Below are positions 1 through 8,803 of a DNA stretch of 64,000 bases, piece by piece. The stretch comes from Clostridium sp. BJN0001. Its GTDB lineage: Bacteria > Bacillota > Clostridia > Clostridiales > Clostridiaceae. Positions within the stretch are counted from its first letter, which is position 1, and the number at the start of each line of letters is the position of its first letter. A model generated the notes under the pieces. It ran no database searches. It saw only the letters and a list, made by a program, of their open reading frames with translations, and was not told the origin of the DNA. The stretch covers positions 1,179,501 to 1,243,500 of the forward strand of contig NZ_CP094971.1 in assembly GCF_022869825.1 (NCBI RefSeq), written 5' to 3'. Position numbers and translations under genes: made by a program.

Positions 1-1
1 A

Positions 2-187
2 AAGAAAGAAGATATAAAAGCAGATGAAGATCAGATTAATGCAAAAGCATTAGAACTTGGAAAAATGTACGGACCAAAAGATCCAGAAAAGATGGCTAAG
101 ATTTTAGTTAAAGCTCAGAGAAATATGATTGAAAGTGATTTAATTATTGAGAATACAATTAAATTAATAAAAGACAATTGTAAATAA
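2..187 (+). CDS. tig: Trigger factor, C-terminal fragment
   Basis: Only the last 61 codons are inside the window; the reading frame is open from base 2 and ends in TAA at 185-187. The residues (KADEDQINAKALELGKMYG near the start, then ENTIKLIKDN at the end) look like the helical C-terminal arm of trigger factor, the ribosome-bound peptidyl-prolyl isomerase and chaperone. Its position directly upstream of clpP-clpX is the usual Firmicute order and supports the call. The body of the gene lies outside the window, so the identification rests on a short tail plus context. Confidence 0.8.
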   Translation, partial: KKEDIKADEDQINAKALELGKMYGPKDPEKMAKILVKAQRNMIESDLIIENTIKLIKDNCK

Positions 188-211
188 TCGTTAATTTTAC
201 TATTTAGATTG

Positions 212-245
212 ATTGCCAGAATTATTTCTGGCAATTATTTTAAAT
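212..245 (+). terminator. Intrinsic terminator after tig
   Basis: A perfect 10-bp stem (ATTGCCAGAA at 212-221 with TTCTGGCAAT at 226-235) closes a 4-nt loop and is followed by an AT-rich, T-biased tail. It separates tig from the clpP promoter. Confidence 0.75.
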
Positions 246-250
246 ATATA

Positions 251-279
251 TTAACAAAAATTTAAATTAATTATATAAT
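251..279 (+). promoter_or_regulatory. SigA-type promoter of clpP
   Basis: TTAACA (251-256), a 17-nt spacer and a perfect TATAAT (274-279), 35 nt before the clpP start codon. I saw no CtsR heptad repeat close to it. Confidence 0.7.
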
Positions 280-313
280 TAAATAATAGTTAATTATTAA
301 AGGAGGTTATTTT

Positions 314-919
314 ATGAGTTTGGTGCCTATGGTTGTAGAACAAACAAGCAGAGGAGAACGTTCTTATGATATATTTTCTAGATTATTAAAAGATAGAATT
401 ATCATGTTAAGCGGAGAAGTAAATGATGATAGTGCAAACTTAATAGTAGCACAATTATTATTCTTAGAAAGTGAAGACCCAGATAAAGATATTTATTTAT
501 ATATAAATAGTCCAGGAGGTGCAATTACTTCAGGAATGGCAATCTATGATACCATGCAGTATGTAAAATGTGATGTATCCACAATTTGTATTGGAATGGC
601 TGCATCAATGGGTGCATTTTTATTATCATGTGGGGAAAAGGGAAAAAGATTTGCACTTCCTAATTCTGAGATAATGATACATCAGCCTTTAGGCGGATTT
701 CAAGGTCAGGCAACTGATATAGAGATACATGCAAAAAGGATTTTAAAGATTAAAGAATCTTTAAATGAAATATTAAGTAAAAACACAGGAAAATCATTAG
801 ATAAGATTAAATCTGATGTTGAAAGAGATAATTTTATGACAGCTGAAGAAGCCAAAGAGTATGGGCTTGTTGATAAAGTTATAACTGCACATAAAAATTC
901 AAAAAATGAGAATAATTAG
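314..919 (+). CDS. clpP: ATP-dependent Clp protease proteolytic subunit ClpP
   Basis: Serine protease subunit that forms the barrel of the ClpXP/ClpCP proteases and degrades unfolded or tagged cytoplasmic proteins. The 201 residues match the usual size. The catalytic triad is visible: Ser98 in GMAASMGA, His123 in MIHQPLGG and Asp172 in VERDNF. The start is an ATG 7 nt after a perfect AGGAGGT. It has its own promoter (251-279), and clpX follows after 32 nt, so the two are probably co-transcribed. Confidence 0.98.
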   Translation: MSLVPMVVEQTSRGERSYDIFSRLLKDRIIMLSGEVNDDSANLIVAQLLFLESEDPDKDIYLYINSPGGAITSGMAIYDTMQYVKCDVSTICIGMAASMGAFLLSCGEKGKRFALPNSEIMIHQPLGGFQGQATDIEIHAKRILKIKESLNEILSKNTGKSLDKIKSDVERDNFMTAEEAKEYGLVDKVITAHKNSKNENN

Positions 920-951
920 TTCTTCTAAAATTAATGAAGTGAGGTGAATTT

Positions 952-2241
952 ATGGCTAAGAACGATGACAAAAAACAGCTAAAATGTTCATTTTGTGGAA
1001 AGACTCAAGACCAGGTTAAGAGATTAATTGCAGGACCTGGAGTGTATATATGTGATGAATGTATTGAACTTTGTTCTGAAATAATAGCAGATGAATTTCA
1101 GGATTCTTCTGATTTTGATCCGAAAAGTGTACCTAAGCCTTATGAGATTAAAGAATATTTAGATTCATATGTAATAGGACAGGAAAAAGCAAAAAGATCA
1201 TTAGCTGTTGCTGTTTATAACCATTATAAGAGAATAAATACTATTAGTGATGATAATGATGTAGAACTTTCAAAGAGTAATATTCTTCTTGTAGGTCCTA
1301 CAGGCTCAGGAAAAACATTACTTGCACAGACTTTAGCAAGATTTTTAAATGTTCCATTTGCAATAGCAGATGCAACAACATTAACAGAGGCTGGTTATGT
1401 TGGAGAAGATGTAGAAAATATTCTTCTAAAACTTATCCAAAATGCTGATTATGATGTTGAAAAAGCTGAAAGAGGAATTATTTATATTGATGAGATAGAT
1501 AAGATTGCTAGAAAATCAGAAAATCCATCAATAACAAGAGATGTTTCTGGTGAAGGAGTTCAGCAAGCACTTTTAAAAATTCTTGAAGGAACAGTAGCTT
1601 CAGTACCACCTCAGGGCGGAAGAAAGCATCCTCATCAGGAGTTTATACAGATAAATACTGCTAATATATTATTTATCTGTGGTGGTGCTTTTGATGGAGT
1701 AGATAAGATAATTGAAAAAAGAACAAGAAAGAGTTCAATGGGATTTGGTGCAGACATTCAGTCAGTTACTGAAAAAGATATAGGTGTAGTTCTTCAGGAG
1801 ATTACTCCAGGAGATTTACTTAAGTTCGGTCTTATTCCTGAATTTGTTGGAAGACTTCCTAAGCTTGTTACATTGCAGTCACTTGATAAGGATGCATTAA
1901 TTGAGATTTTAACTAAACCAAAGAATGCACTTGTTAAGCAATATAAGAAGCTTTTTGAATTAGATGATGTAAAGCTTGAATTTGATAATAAAGCTTTAAA
2001 AGCTATAGCAGAGGAAGCAATTGATAGACAGACTGGAGCAAGAGGACTTAGAGGAATTATCGAAGATCTAATGACAGATACTATGTACGATATTCCTTCA
2101 GATAATTCAATTGTAAAAGTTACAATTACAGAAGATTGTATAAAGAAACACGATAAACCTATAGTAGATAAGCTTGAAAACGGTGAAGAAAGACCAGCTA
2201 TTGTAAAAAAGAGAGCAAAAAAAACTATTGAAACTGCATAA
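952..2241 (+). CDS. clpX: ATP-dependent Clp protease ATP-binding subunit ClpX
   Basis: AAA+ unfoldase that recognises substrates and feeds them to ClpP. The N-terminal zinc-binding domain shows C12-x2-C15 and C34-x2-C37. It is followed by Walker A GPTGSGKT (115-122), the pore loop GYVG (148-151), Walker B YIDE (about 178-181) and the conserved C-terminal GARGLR segment. Length is normal (429 aa). It starts with ATG after GAGGTGA, 32 nt downstream of clpP, and ends at a strong terminator, so clpPX is a closed two-gene unit. Confidence 0.98.
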   Translation: MAKNDDKKQLKCSFCGKTQDQVKRLIAGPGVYICDECIELCSEIIADEFQDSSDFDPKSVPKPYEIKEYLDSYVIGQEKAKRSLAVAVYNHYKRINTISDDNDVELSKSNILLVGPTGSGKTLLAQTLARFLNVPFAIADATTLTEAGYVGEDVENILLKLIQNADYDVEKAERGIIYIDEIDKIARKSENPSITRDVSGEGVQQALLKILEGTVASVPPQGGRKHPHQEFIQINTANILFICGGAFDGVDKIIEKRTRKSSMGFGADIQSVTEKDIGVVLQEITPGDLLKFGLIPEFVGRLPKLVTLQSLDKDALIEILTKPKNALVKQYKKLFELDDVKLEFDNKALKAIAEEAIDRQTGARGLRGIIEDLMTDTMYDIPSDNSIVKVTITEDCIKKHDKPIVDKLENGEERPAIVKKRAKKTIETA

Positions 2242-2261
2242 AATATAGAAGTTTATAAGCT

Positions 2262-2297
2262 AAGCCATTGTAGTATTATTACAATGGCTTTCTTTTT
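2262..2297 (+). terminator. Intrinsic terminator after clpX
   Basis: An 11-bp perfect stem (AAGCCATTGTA at 2262-2272 with TACAATGGCTT at 2280-2290) and a 7-nt loop, followed by TCTTTTT. Confidence 0.9.
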
Positions 2298-2304
2298 AAA
2301 ATTA

Positions 2305-2333
2305 TTGAAAAAATATTAATTTATGTGTATACT
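2305..2333 (+). promoter_or_regulatory. SigA-type promoter of lon-ysxC
   Basis: TTGAAA (2305-2310), 17-nt spacer, TATACT (2328-2333), 44 nt before the lon start. The -35 lies just after the clpX terminator. Confidence 0.75.
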
Positions 2334-2377
2334 AGAAAAGTCATAAAGAATTTAAGGATAGGTGGGGTAGTATTACT

Positions 2378-4693
2378 ATGAAAAAAACAATAACACTTCC
2401 TTTAATACCTCTGAGAGGATTAATTGTCTTTCCAAAGGTAGTTTCACATTTTGATGTAGGAAGGAATATATCTATAAATGCAATAGATAATGCTATGCTT
2501 AATGAACAGAAGATATTTGTATCAGCTCAAAAAAGTATAGATACAGAAGAACCATCTGTAGATGATATATATAAGGTTGGAGTAATATGTAAAATTAAAC
2601 AAGTTCTTAAGACATCTGATAAAACTTTAAGAGTTTTAGTTGAAGGTATTCAAAGAGCTGAAATTGTTTCTTTTACGAAAAATGATGATAAGAATTATAT
2701 AAGTACTGATGTTAATAAGATTACTGAAAGAAATAGCAGAAGTGAAAAAATATGTGCTTATTCTAAAGTGCTTAAAGATTCTTTTTTAGAATTACTTAAC
2801 TTATTAGAAGATGATTATTACGAGGCTGTAAAAAATATTGATCCTATGGAAAATATAAGCGGATTTTCTGATATGGTATCATCATATGCATTTACAGATA
2901 ATAAAATAAAACAAGAAATACTAGAAACAATAAATATTAAAAGCCGTATTGAAAAAATTATAGAAAGGCTTAAATATGAGATTGAACTTGCTAAAATTCA
3001 AAGGTCTTTAGCTGAGAAGTTAAAAGTATCTCTTGATAAAGAACAAAAAGAATACTTTTTAAGACAACAAATGAAAGTAATTTCAAACGAATTGGGCGAT
3101 GAGGAAGATAAAGATACACTAATTGAAAAACTTAAAGAGAGATTTAAAAAACTCAGAGCACCAAAAAATGTAAAAGAAAAGTTTGAATCTGAATTAAAGA
3201 GACTTAGAACTTTAGGATTATATTCATCTGAAGGAAATGTTGTTCTTACATATCTTGAGTGGATACTTGATATTCCATGGAGAAAATCAACTAAAGAAGT
3301 AATTGATATAAAAAAAGCAAAAAATATATTAGATTTTGAACATTCAGGTCTAGAAAAGATAAAAGAAAAAATACTAGATTATTTAACTGTCAAAAATTAT
3401 AATAAAGCTTCTGATGCACCTATATTGTGCTTAGTGGGACCTCCAGGAGTAGGTAAATCATCAATAGCTAGCTCAATCGCAAAAGCAACTAATAGAGCAT
3501 ATTCAAGAATTTCTCTTGGAGGAATAAAAGATGAGGCTGAAATAAGAGGACATAGAAGAACATATGTTGGCGCAATACCAGGACGATTTGTTTATGCTTT
3601 AAAAGAAGCTAAGTCTATGAATCCACTTATACTACTTGATGAAATTGACAAGATTGGTTCTGAAAATAATATAAGTCCAAGCGATGCTCTCTTAGAGGCA
3701 CTAGATTCAAAGCAGAATAATAAATTTAGAGATAATTACCTAGAGCTTCCACTTGATTTATCAAAAGTAATGTTTATCGTTACAGCTAACACACTTAAAA
3801 CTGTACCTAGACCACTTATAGATAGAATGGAAATAGTAGAAGTGTCTGGATATACGAGTGATGAAAAGCTTTCTATTGCTAAAGATCATTTGATACCTAA
3901 GATAAATGAGAAGTATAAAAGTGCTTCTAAGGATATAAGTATATCAGATAATGCTATTAAAAAGATAATAGATTCTTATACACGAGAAGCTGGAGTACGT
4001 GATCTTGAAAGAAAATTAGAAACTATTTTTGTAAAATCATTATCAGAATCAATAAATAAAAAGCTTAATTCTATAAAGATTAATCAGAAAAACGTAGAAA
4101 AGTATCTTGGAAAGATAGAATTTGAGATTGAAAAAATTGAGCCAAAAGATAAAATTGGTGTTGTAAACGGAATGGCATGGACTGAATATGGTGGAGATAC
4201 ACTTGAACTTGAAGCTGTTTCTATGACTGGATCTGGAAAGCTTGAACTTACAGGTAAGCTTGGAGATGTTATGCAAGAATCTGCAAAAACAGCATTTAGT
4301 TATGTAAGAGCAAATGCAGAAAAATATGGAATCAATGACAAATTTTATTTACATAAGGATGTTCATATCCATGCACCTGAGGGAGCAATTCCAAAGGATG
4401 GACCATCTGCAGGTGTTGGTATGGTAACTGCAATAGTCTCAGCTTTATCTAATAAAAAGGTTAAACATAATGTGGCAATGACAGGAGAAGTTACTTTAAC
4501 TGGAAGAGTTTTAAAAATAGGTGGACTTAAAGAAAAAACTATTGCTGCATATAGATCTGGAGTTGATACGATAATAATACCTAAGGATAATTCAGAAGAT
4601 GTAGGCGATATACCTGAAAAAGTTTTAAGTAATATAAAAGTTATAAAAGCTGATAGGGTAGATGATGTATTAGATAATGCATTAGTTGATTAA
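2378..4693 (+). CDS. lon: ATP-dependent protease La (Lon)
   Basis: Cytoplasmic AAA+ serine protease that degrades damaged and short-lived regulatory proteins. Of the 771 residues, the N-terminal substrate domain begins with [15 protein letters not shown]. Walker A is GPPGVGKS at 354-361. The C-terminal protease domain has the Ser-Lys dyad: Ser677 in KDGPSAG and Lys720 in GGLKEK. Length is normal for bacterial LonA. The start is ATG after AGGTGGGG. ysxC follows after 14 nt in the same transcript. Many clostridia carry lonB between clpX and lonA; it is absent here. Confidence 0.97.
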   Translation: MKKTITLPLIPLRGLIVFPKVVSHFDVGRNISINAIDNAMLNEQKIFVSAQKSIDTEEPSVDDIYKVGVICKIKQVLKTSDKTLRVLVEGIQRAEIVSFTKNDDKNYISTDVNKITERNSRSEKICAYSKVLKDSFLELLNLLEDDYYEAVKNIDPMENISGFSDMVSSYAFTDNKIKQEILETINIKSRIEKIIERLKYEIELAKIQRSLAEKLKVSLDKEQKEYFLRQQMKVISNELGDEEDKDTLIEKLKERFKKLRAPKNVKEKFESELKRLRTLGLYSSEGNVVLTYLEWILDIPWRKSTKEVIDIKKAKNILDFEHSGLEKIKEKILDYLTVKNYNKASDAPILCLVGPPGVGKSSIASSIAKATNRAYSRISLGGIKDEAEIRGHRRTYVGAIPGRFVYALKEAKSMNPLILLDEIDKIGSENNISPSDALLEALDSKQNNKFRDNYLELPLDLSKVMFIVTANTLKTVPRPLIDRMEIVEVSGYTSDEKLSIAKDHLIPKINEKYKSASKDISISDNAIKKIIDSYTREAGVRDLERKLETIFVKSLSESINKKLNSIKINQKNVEKYLGKIEFEIEKIEPKDKIGVVNGMAWTEYGGDTLELEAVSMTGSGKLELTGKLGDVMQESAKTAFSYVRANAEKYGINDKFYLHKDVHIHAPEGAIPKDGPSAGVGMVTAIVSALSNKKVKHNVAMTGEVTLTGRVLKIGGLKEKTIAAYRSGVDTIIIPKDNSEDVGDIPEKVLSNIKVIKADRVDDVLDNALVD

Positions 4694-4707
4694 GAAAGGA
4701 TAATTTT

Positions 4708-5304
4708 ATGAGAATAAAACAATCAGAATTTATTATCTCAGCAGTAAAAAAAGCGCAGTATCCTATAGATAATAGAGCAGAAATAGCATTTGTAGGAAAA
4801 TCAAATGTAGGAAAAAGTTCTCTTATAAATGCTATTACAAATAGAAGGAAACTTGCAAAAGTTAGTCAGACTCCTGGAAAAACAAGGTTAATTAATTTTT
4901 TTCTTATAAATAATGATTTTTATCTTGTTGATCTTCCCGGATATGGATATGCAAAAGTATCAAAATCTGAAAAAGAAAAATGGGGCAAGATAATAGAAAC
5001 TTATCTTACAGGAAGAGAAGAGCTAAAAAGAGTTGTATTATTAGTCGATTCAAGACATAAACCAACATCAGATGATATTTTGATGCATGAATGGATAAAG
5101 CATTTTGGATATGATGAGATTATTATTGCAACTAAAAGTGACAAATTAAAGAATTCTGAGTTTAAGAAGAATGAAAAAGTAATAAAGGATACATTAGGTT
5201 TATCTGAATCTGGTAAATTATATTTTTTCTCATCTTCTAATAAAAAAGGAATTGATGAATTAATTAATAATTTATTCCTTGATTATGCAAAAGATTTAGA
5301 TTAA
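4708..5304 (+). CDS. ysxC: Ribosome biogenesis GTP-binding protein YsxC/EngB
   Basis: Essential GTPase of the TrmE-Era-EngA-YihA-Septin class that acts in late 50S subunit assembly. The 198 residues contain the P-loop GKSNVGKSS (30-38), the G3 motif DLPGYG (about 74-79) and the G4-like TKSD (about 140-143). It lies 14 nt after lon, a conserved Firmicute arrangement, and is closed by a terminator. Confidence 0.95.
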   Translation: MRIKQSEFIISAVKKAQYPIDNRAEIAFVGKSNVGKSSLINAITNRRKLAKVSQTPGKTRLINFFLINNDFYLVDLPGYGYAKVSKSEKEKWGKIIETYLTGREELKRVVLLVDSRHKPTSDDILMHEWIKHFGYDEIIIATKSDKLKNSEFKKNEKVIKDTLGLSESGKLYFFSSSNKKGIDELINNLFLDYAKDLD

Positions 5305-5320
5305 TTTAAGGATTATAAAT

Positions 5321-5366
5321 AAGAGAAGTCGTGTGAATATAAAATTCATATGACTTCTCTTATTTT
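5321..5366 (+). terminator. Intrinsic terminator after ysxC
   Basis: Perfect outer stem AAGAGAAGTC (5321-5330) with GACTTCTCTT (5352-5361), extended inward by an imperfect GTGTGAAT/ATTCATAT pairing and followed by ATTTTATAT. Confidence 0.85.
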
Positions 5367-5444
5367 ATATCATTAAATAAGTGTCAAAAAAATTTGAAAA
5401 GAATAGTATATAGTATAAAAAAATATTTCCAAGGAGGAGTTAAT

Positions 5445-5921
5445 ATGGAAATGAACGATATCCTTAATGGGTTGAATTCAACTGACGAAGGATGCAATAG
5501 CAATGATACTGCTAACAATAATAGTTGCTGTCAGGACTGCTTTGGCGGATTAGGAACAAATGCTGGCTGTGGCTGTGGCGGAAGTTGTGGATGTAGCGGA
5601 AATGGTGGATGTGGATTCAATAGTTGGATTTGGATTTTATTAATATTATTTTACTGTGGATGTGGTGGTAGTGGAATTTTAGGAAATAGTGCAAACAATA
5701 ATTCTTGTTGTACTTGCTGCTGCAAAAATCCATGCTGCTGTAAGAAAGAAGAAAATTCATGCTGCTGCCCAAGTAATAACACTAGTGGCGGTGGAATATT
5801 AGGAAACTGTTCTTCATGGTTATTCTTATTAGTAATTTTATTTATATGTAATGGCTGCCGTGGAGGATCACTTTGCGGATCATGTAACAACAATGGACTC
5901 TGTGGTTCAATGGGATACTAG
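5445..5921 (+). CDS. High-cysteine, glycine/asparagine-rich hydrophobic protein
   Basis: The ATG at 5445 follows AAGGAGGAGT by 5 nt, so I place the start here rather than at the in-frame TTG 51 nt upstream. The 158 residues include 28 cysteines, many in runs (SCC, TCCC, PCCC, SCCC), in a Gly/Ser/Asn-rich background. Two hydrophobic segments, WIWILLILFYCGCGG and SWLFLLVILFICNGCRGG, each lie next to a GILGN motif, so the protein looks internally duplicated. It resembles clostridial proteins annotated as chorion-class high-cysteine HCB protein 13, a name given for composition only. A spore-coat, metal-binding or membrane role is possible but unproven. The neighbouring 79-aa gene shares the composition. 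Confidence 0.8.
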   Translation: MEMNDILNGLNSTDEGCNSNDTANNNSCCQDCFGGLGTNAGCGCGGSCGCSGNGGCGFNSWIWILLILFYCGCGGSGILGNSANNNSCCTCCCKNPCCCKKEENSCCCPSNNTSGGGILGNCSSWLFLLVILFICNGCRGGSLCGSCNNNGLCGSMGY

Positions 5922-5950
5922 TAAGTTTAATTTAGAAAGGAGAGATATTT

Positions 5951-6190
5951 ATGTCTAAGAAAAAAGACAAATGTTGTTGCAAGAAAGTTGATTGTTGCTG
6001 CTGCAATAATAAAAATAATTCAAACTGTGCAGTAGTTGCTCCAATATTATTTTTATTAATAGCATGTGGATCAGGGCTTTTAAGTTGTAATAAATCTTAT
6101 TTGATTATTTTACTATTCTTATTATGTGGTGGAAGTTTCTTTAATTTCTTAGGTAGCAATAATATGTCAAATAATTGCTGCTGCTGCTAA
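5951..6190 (+). CDS. Small high-cysteine membrane-like protein
   Basis: A 79-aa protein with 15 cysteines. It has a lysine/cysteine N-terminus (KCCCKKVDCCCC), two hydrophobic stretches (VVAPILFLLIACGSGLL and YLIILLFLLCGGSFFNFLG) and a terminal CCCC. The SD GAAAGGAGAG precedes the ATG. It starts 29 nt after the preceding high-cysteine gene and is probably co-transcribed with it; the two look like diverged relatives, the longer one roughly a doubled form. No enzymatic motif is visible and the function is unknown. The terminal Cys clusters suggest metal binding or disulfide cross-linking, which is inference. Confidence 0.75.
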   Translation: MSKKKDKCCCKKVDCCCCNNKNNSNCAVVAPILFLLIACGSGLLSCNKSYLIILLFLLCGGSFFNFLGSNNMSNNCCCC

Positions 6191-6203
6191 TTTAAGAGGT
6201 AAG

Positions 6204-6223
6204 TGGAGGACTTTTGTCCTCCA
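6204..6223 (+). other. Intergenic hairpin without T-tract
   Basis: TGGAGGAC (6204-6211), TTTT loop, GTCCTCCA (6216-6223): a perfect 8-bp stem directly after the 79-aa high-cysteine gene, followed by an A-rich run instead of T's. It is therefore unlikely to be a rho-independent terminator on the + strand. It may act as an mRNA 3'-end stabiliser or processing site. Confidence 0.5.
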
Positions 6224-6271
6224 AAAAACAAAAAAAGTTTTACATATAATTATTTTGATGGAGGGCTATTA

Positions 6272-6730
6272 ATGGCAAAACACAAACACAGGGATCAAGA
6301 AAAAAGTCAGGGTGATAATAATAATGGATTTAATAATAGCAGCAGTCCGTTTCAGATAGATCCTATGAATATTATTAGCATGCTATCTGGAGGAAATTTA
6401 GATATTAATAGTTTATTATCACAAATGAATATGAATGGTTTTAATATGGGTGCATTATCACCTTTTGCAGGAATGGCTGGACTTAATAATAATGGATTTA
6501 ATAATAATAATAGTAATATTAATAATAATGAAGATGAAACAGATACAATTTTTGATGGCAAAAATGAAGATTTAACTGAAAAAAATTTAGACTTAGATAG
6601 AGAATATATAGATGAGAATATAGAATTTTTAGTAAATTTGAAAAAATTTGTTCATCCAGACAGAATTAGATTTATAGATCAAATAATAAAGTTTTATAAA
6701 GAAGGAAAATTTAAAAAAAATAAAGAGTAA
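6272..6730 (+). CDS. Asn-rich protein of unknown function
   Basis: The ATG at 6272 follows TGGAGGG by 6 nt; this start is preferred over the in-frame GTG at 6203, which lies inside a hairpin. The 152-aa product has three parts: a basic head (MAKHKHRDQEKSQ), a low-complexity Asn/Gly/Met/Phe-rich middle (about residues 15-85) and a charged C-terminus ending in a predicted helix (FVHPDRIRFIDQIIKFYKEGKF). There is no signal peptide or membrane segment. It is the third gene of the unit that starts with the two high-cysteine genes and may encode a partner of them. I do not recognise a domain. Confidence 0.7.
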   Translation: MAKHKHRDQEKSQGDNNNGFNNSSSPFQIDPMNIISMLSGGNLDINSLLSQMNMNGFNMGALSPFAGMAGLNNNGFNNNNSNINNNEDETDTIFDGKNEDLTEKNLDLDREYIDENIEFLVNLKKFVHPDRIRFIDQIIKFYKEGKFKKNKE

Positions 6731-6765
6731 TGTATAGATATTTTTTATATGGTAATAATAAATAT

Positions 6766-6822
6766 TGTAACAGAAAATAAATATCTGTTACATAGTACTT
6801 AATGAAAGTAAATTTCATTAAG
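6766..6822. repeat. Two adjacent stem-loops in the convergent intergenic region
   Basis: Stem 1: TGTAACAGA (6766-6774) with TCTGTTACA (6784-6792). Stem 2: CTTAATGAAA (6798-6807) with TTTCATTAAG (6813-6822). Neither has a T-run on either strand. They lie between the Asn-rich gene and the convergent VCBS-like gene and may protect 3' ends. Confidence 0.55.
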
Positions 6823-6839
6823 AACCCCCCATCCCCTTT

Positions 6840-7784
6840 TTAGGCCGCTTTATCGCGGCCTTTTATAGATATTGAAGAAATTTTAAAATCAGAATCAGAT
6901 TTTTTTAAAGTAATAGTTATTATACATTCTTTTGATATACTACTATTTTGATGTTCAGACTTTGAAAATGATAAAAAACATTTTATTGATATTGGATTGC
7001 TTTTTTCATCCCACTTATAATCATAAAAGAAAGCATTTTGAAAATAATATGAGTATTTTTTCTTGTCAAGATTCCAAAGCATTGAAAGTTCTTTTTTGGG
7101 AATGGAAACAGAAAAAATATCAGGAAGAGTGTCTATATCATATTTTAATTGAATTATATCTATAAATTTTAGAATATTATTTAATGATGGAACTTGATTA
7201 TTAGATGACGTAGTATCTAAATATTTGTTATTTACAAGCATGAATGAATCAATCGATGAATTTCCAATTTTTGATTCTAAAGAATAGCATGTTGGAGATT
7301 TAGTATTATTTGAATCGAGAATACCAAATATATTTTTAGATGAAGAATAAAAATTATTAAAACTCTTATTCTTCATATTATAATTGAAACAGTATAAAAT
7401 ATTATTGCCGTTTTTACTTCCTTGCAATATTATATCCTTAACTCCATTTCTTGATAGATCATATAGAAATACCTTTGGTTTAAGACTTTGATTTATATCA
7501 AAAAGTTTTTTGTCATCAGTTAATGAAGACAAAAGAAGAGTATTTTCTATTGATTTTAAACTAAAATCAATTTTATTATTTCCGTTTATTTGTTCTAATT
7601 TTTCTTTTTTGCCATCACCATTTAAGTCATAATTTGATAAATCCGCAGATAAAACTGGATTTATTGTTTTTATAGTAGAAAATTTATATCTTGTAAAATA
7701 AAATATTAAACTTAAAAAAACAAAGAAAGAAAATACAAATATAAATTTATATAGAAAAATTTTTTTTGATTTAGCACAACTCAT
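6840..7784 (-). CDS. Membrane-anchored VCBS/FG-GAP-like repeat protein
   Basis: A 314-aa protein with a short basic N-terminus, one hydrophobic segment (about residues 13-30, FIFVFSFFVFLSLIFYF) and a long extracytoplasmic region. DLNGDGKKEKLE and DLSRNGVKDIIL resemble the Asp-rich calcium-binding loops of VCBS/FG-GAP beta-propeller blades. No enzyme motif is seen. The ATG follows GAGGTGA. It lies 58 nt downstream of the PerR-type gene on the same strand and may be read from that transcript. Its SD is partly buried in an inverted repeat (7794-7814). Most likely a surface protein of unknown role. Confidence 0.75.
   Translation of the reverse strand: MSCAKSKKIFLYKFIFVFSFFVFLSLIFYFTRYKFSTIKTINPVLSADLSNYDLNGDGKKEKLEQINGNNKIDFSLKSIENTLLLSSLTDDKKLFDINQSLKPKVFLYDLSRNGVKDIILQGSKNGNNILYCFNYNMKNKSFNNFYSSSKNIFGILDSNNTKSPTCYSLESKIGNSSIDSFMLVNNKYLDTTSSNNQVPSLNNILKFIDIIQLKYDIDTLPDIFSVSIPKKELSMLWNLDKKKYSYYFQNAFFYDYKWDEKSNPISIKCFLSFSKSEHQNSSISKECIITITLKKSDSDFKISSISIKGRDKAA
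6843..6866 (+). terminator. Intrinsic terminator for the high-cysteine unit
   Basis: GC-rich stem GGCCGC (6843-6848) with GCGGCC (6855-6860), then TTTTAT on the + strand. It overlaps the last codons of the convergent minus-strand gene, whose C-terminus KGRDKAA is encoded by the stem. Confidence 0.65.
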
Positions 7785-7793
7785 TATGTATCA

Positions 7794-7814
7794 CCTCATA
7801 AGAAATATATGAGG
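7794..7814 (-). promoter_or_regulatory. Hairpin overlapping the ribosome-binding site
   Basis: CCTCATA (7794-7800) and TATGAGG (7808-7814) form a 7-bp stem with a 7-nt loop. Read on the minus strand, the second arm contains the GAGG of the GAGGTGA ribosome-binding site, so folding would hide the SD. The effect on translation is inferred. Confidence 0.45.
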
Positions 7815-7842
7815 CTTTTAAAAAAATAAGTACAATTATATT

Positions 7843-8253
7843 TTATCTACAGTTTTTACATATCCCAAAAAAATAAACTTTACTGCTTAAAATCTTATAG
7901 TCAGTATATTTTTCAGCTATAGTATTTATTTCATCTAATGAAAATTCAGGATCAAAATCATCAACTTTTCCGCACTTTATACACTTAATATGAGGATGAT
8001 TTTTTGCATTAGCATCGTATCTAAAAGAATCTTCGCCAGCATTTAATTCCTGAATAAGTCCTACCTTAGATAAAGTTTTTAATGTCTTATAAACAGTAGC
8101 AAGACTTATTGTAGGAAATGTTTTTTTAATATTACTATATACAGTTTCAGCAGAAGGATGTGCTGTAGTCCCTCTGAGATATGTATATATTGCAAGCCTT
8201 TGAGGTGTAAGTTTTAATTTTTTTTCTTTGAAAATAGATGCAATTGTATCCAT
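7843..8253 (-). CDS. perR: Fur-family peroxide-stress regulator, PerR type
   Basis: A 136-aa winged-helix metalloregulator. The structural zinc site is C91-x2-C94 and C132-x2-C135. The residues aligning with the regulatory metal ligands of B. subtilis PerR are all present: His32, Asp80, His86, His88 and Asp99. An Asp rather than Glu at the last position (PerR Asp104) is the usual marker separating PerR from Fur. In anaerobes PerR represses peroxide-defence genes by metal-catalysed histidine oxidation. The 5' region is AT-rich with a palindrome at 8323-8335. A Fur or Zur role is less likely but cannot be excluded from sequence alone. Confidence 0.85.
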   Translation of the reverse strand: MDTIASIFKEKKLKLTPQRLAIYTYLRGTTAHPSAETVYSNIKKTFPTISLATVYKTLKTLSKVGLIQELNAGEDSFRYDANAKNHPHIKCIKCGKVDDFDPEFSLDEINTIAEKYTDYKILSSKVYFFGICKNCR

Positions 8254-8322
8254 AAAAATCTCCTTAGTATATTTATTCTTATATAATATAACATTAATTT
8301 ATATGAATAGTCAATATTAAAT

Positions 8323-8335
8323 AAGAATTATTCTT
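8323..8335. promoter_or_regulatory. Palindrome upstream of perR, candidate Per box
   Basis: AAGAAT-T-ATTCTT is a perfect 6-1-6 inverted repeat, the architecture of Fur/PerR operators (Per box TTATAATnATTATAA); about 10 of 14 positions of that consensus match. It lies 70 nt upstream of perR and about 96 nt upstream of the divergent small gene at 8431, so it could serve either. Confidence 0.4.
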
Positions 8336-8430
8336 TCATACTATATAAACGTTGTATAAATTAGAAATATCTGATAAACTAAAATAGTAATATATATTTA
8401 AAAATGATATCTATATTGGAGGCGTATTTT

Positions 8431-8748
8431 ATGGCTAAATATAAAGTTGGAGATGAACTATTAATAGTTAATGATCCTACTAAAGATAATAAGAAGTTAA
8501 AGGACTTGACAAAGCTTACTGTTGATGGTGACTTCGCTCAGATTTCATGGGGAATAAAGATTATTGATGTTGAGTATAATAATCCAAATGTCACATTAAC
8601 ATATAAAAACTGTAAAGGTGAAATAAATAAAGTCTTTTCTGTATGTAAAGACTCAGAAAATTTTGATAATGAAAAAGTCCTTGAAAAAGCTCTACTTAGA
8701 GCATTTCAGAATGAAATAATTAATATTTCTGTGATAAAGAATAATTAA
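8431..8748 (+). CDS. Conserved-looking small cytoplasmic protein, function unknown
   Basis: The ATG at 8431 is 7 nt after GGAGGCG; the in-frame ATG 27 nt upstream lacks an SD. The 105-aa product is charged and soluble, with a beta-rich centre (FAQISWGIKIIDVEYN) and a helical C-terminus. It has two cysteines but no CxxC motif, signal peptide or membrane segment. It is divergent from perR and closed by a strong terminator, so it is monocistronic. I do not recognise the family. Confidence 0.7.
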   Translation: MAKYKVGDELLIVNDPTKDNKKLKDLTKLTVDGDFAQISWGIKIIDVEYNNPNVTLTYKNCKGEINKVFSVCKDSENFDNEKVLEKALLRAFQNEIINISVIKNN

Positions 8749-8754
8749 ATTATT

Positions 8755-8793
8755 AAAAAATGACTGATGAATTATTTTCATCAGTCATTTTTT
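8755..8793. terminator. Bidirectional terminator
   Basis: TGACTGATGA (8761-8770) pairs perfectly with TCATCAGTCA (8778-8787). It is flanked by AAAAAA on the left and TTTTTT on the right, so it can end both the 8431 gene and the convergent pncB. Confidence 0.9.
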
Positions 8794-8803
8794 AATAAAT
8801 TCT

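Noticed and set aside
5651..5893. Minus-strand frame opposite the high-cysteine gene
   Set aside because: The His/Gln/Leu/Pro-rich product is the complement of TGC/TGT runs; no ribosome-binding site.
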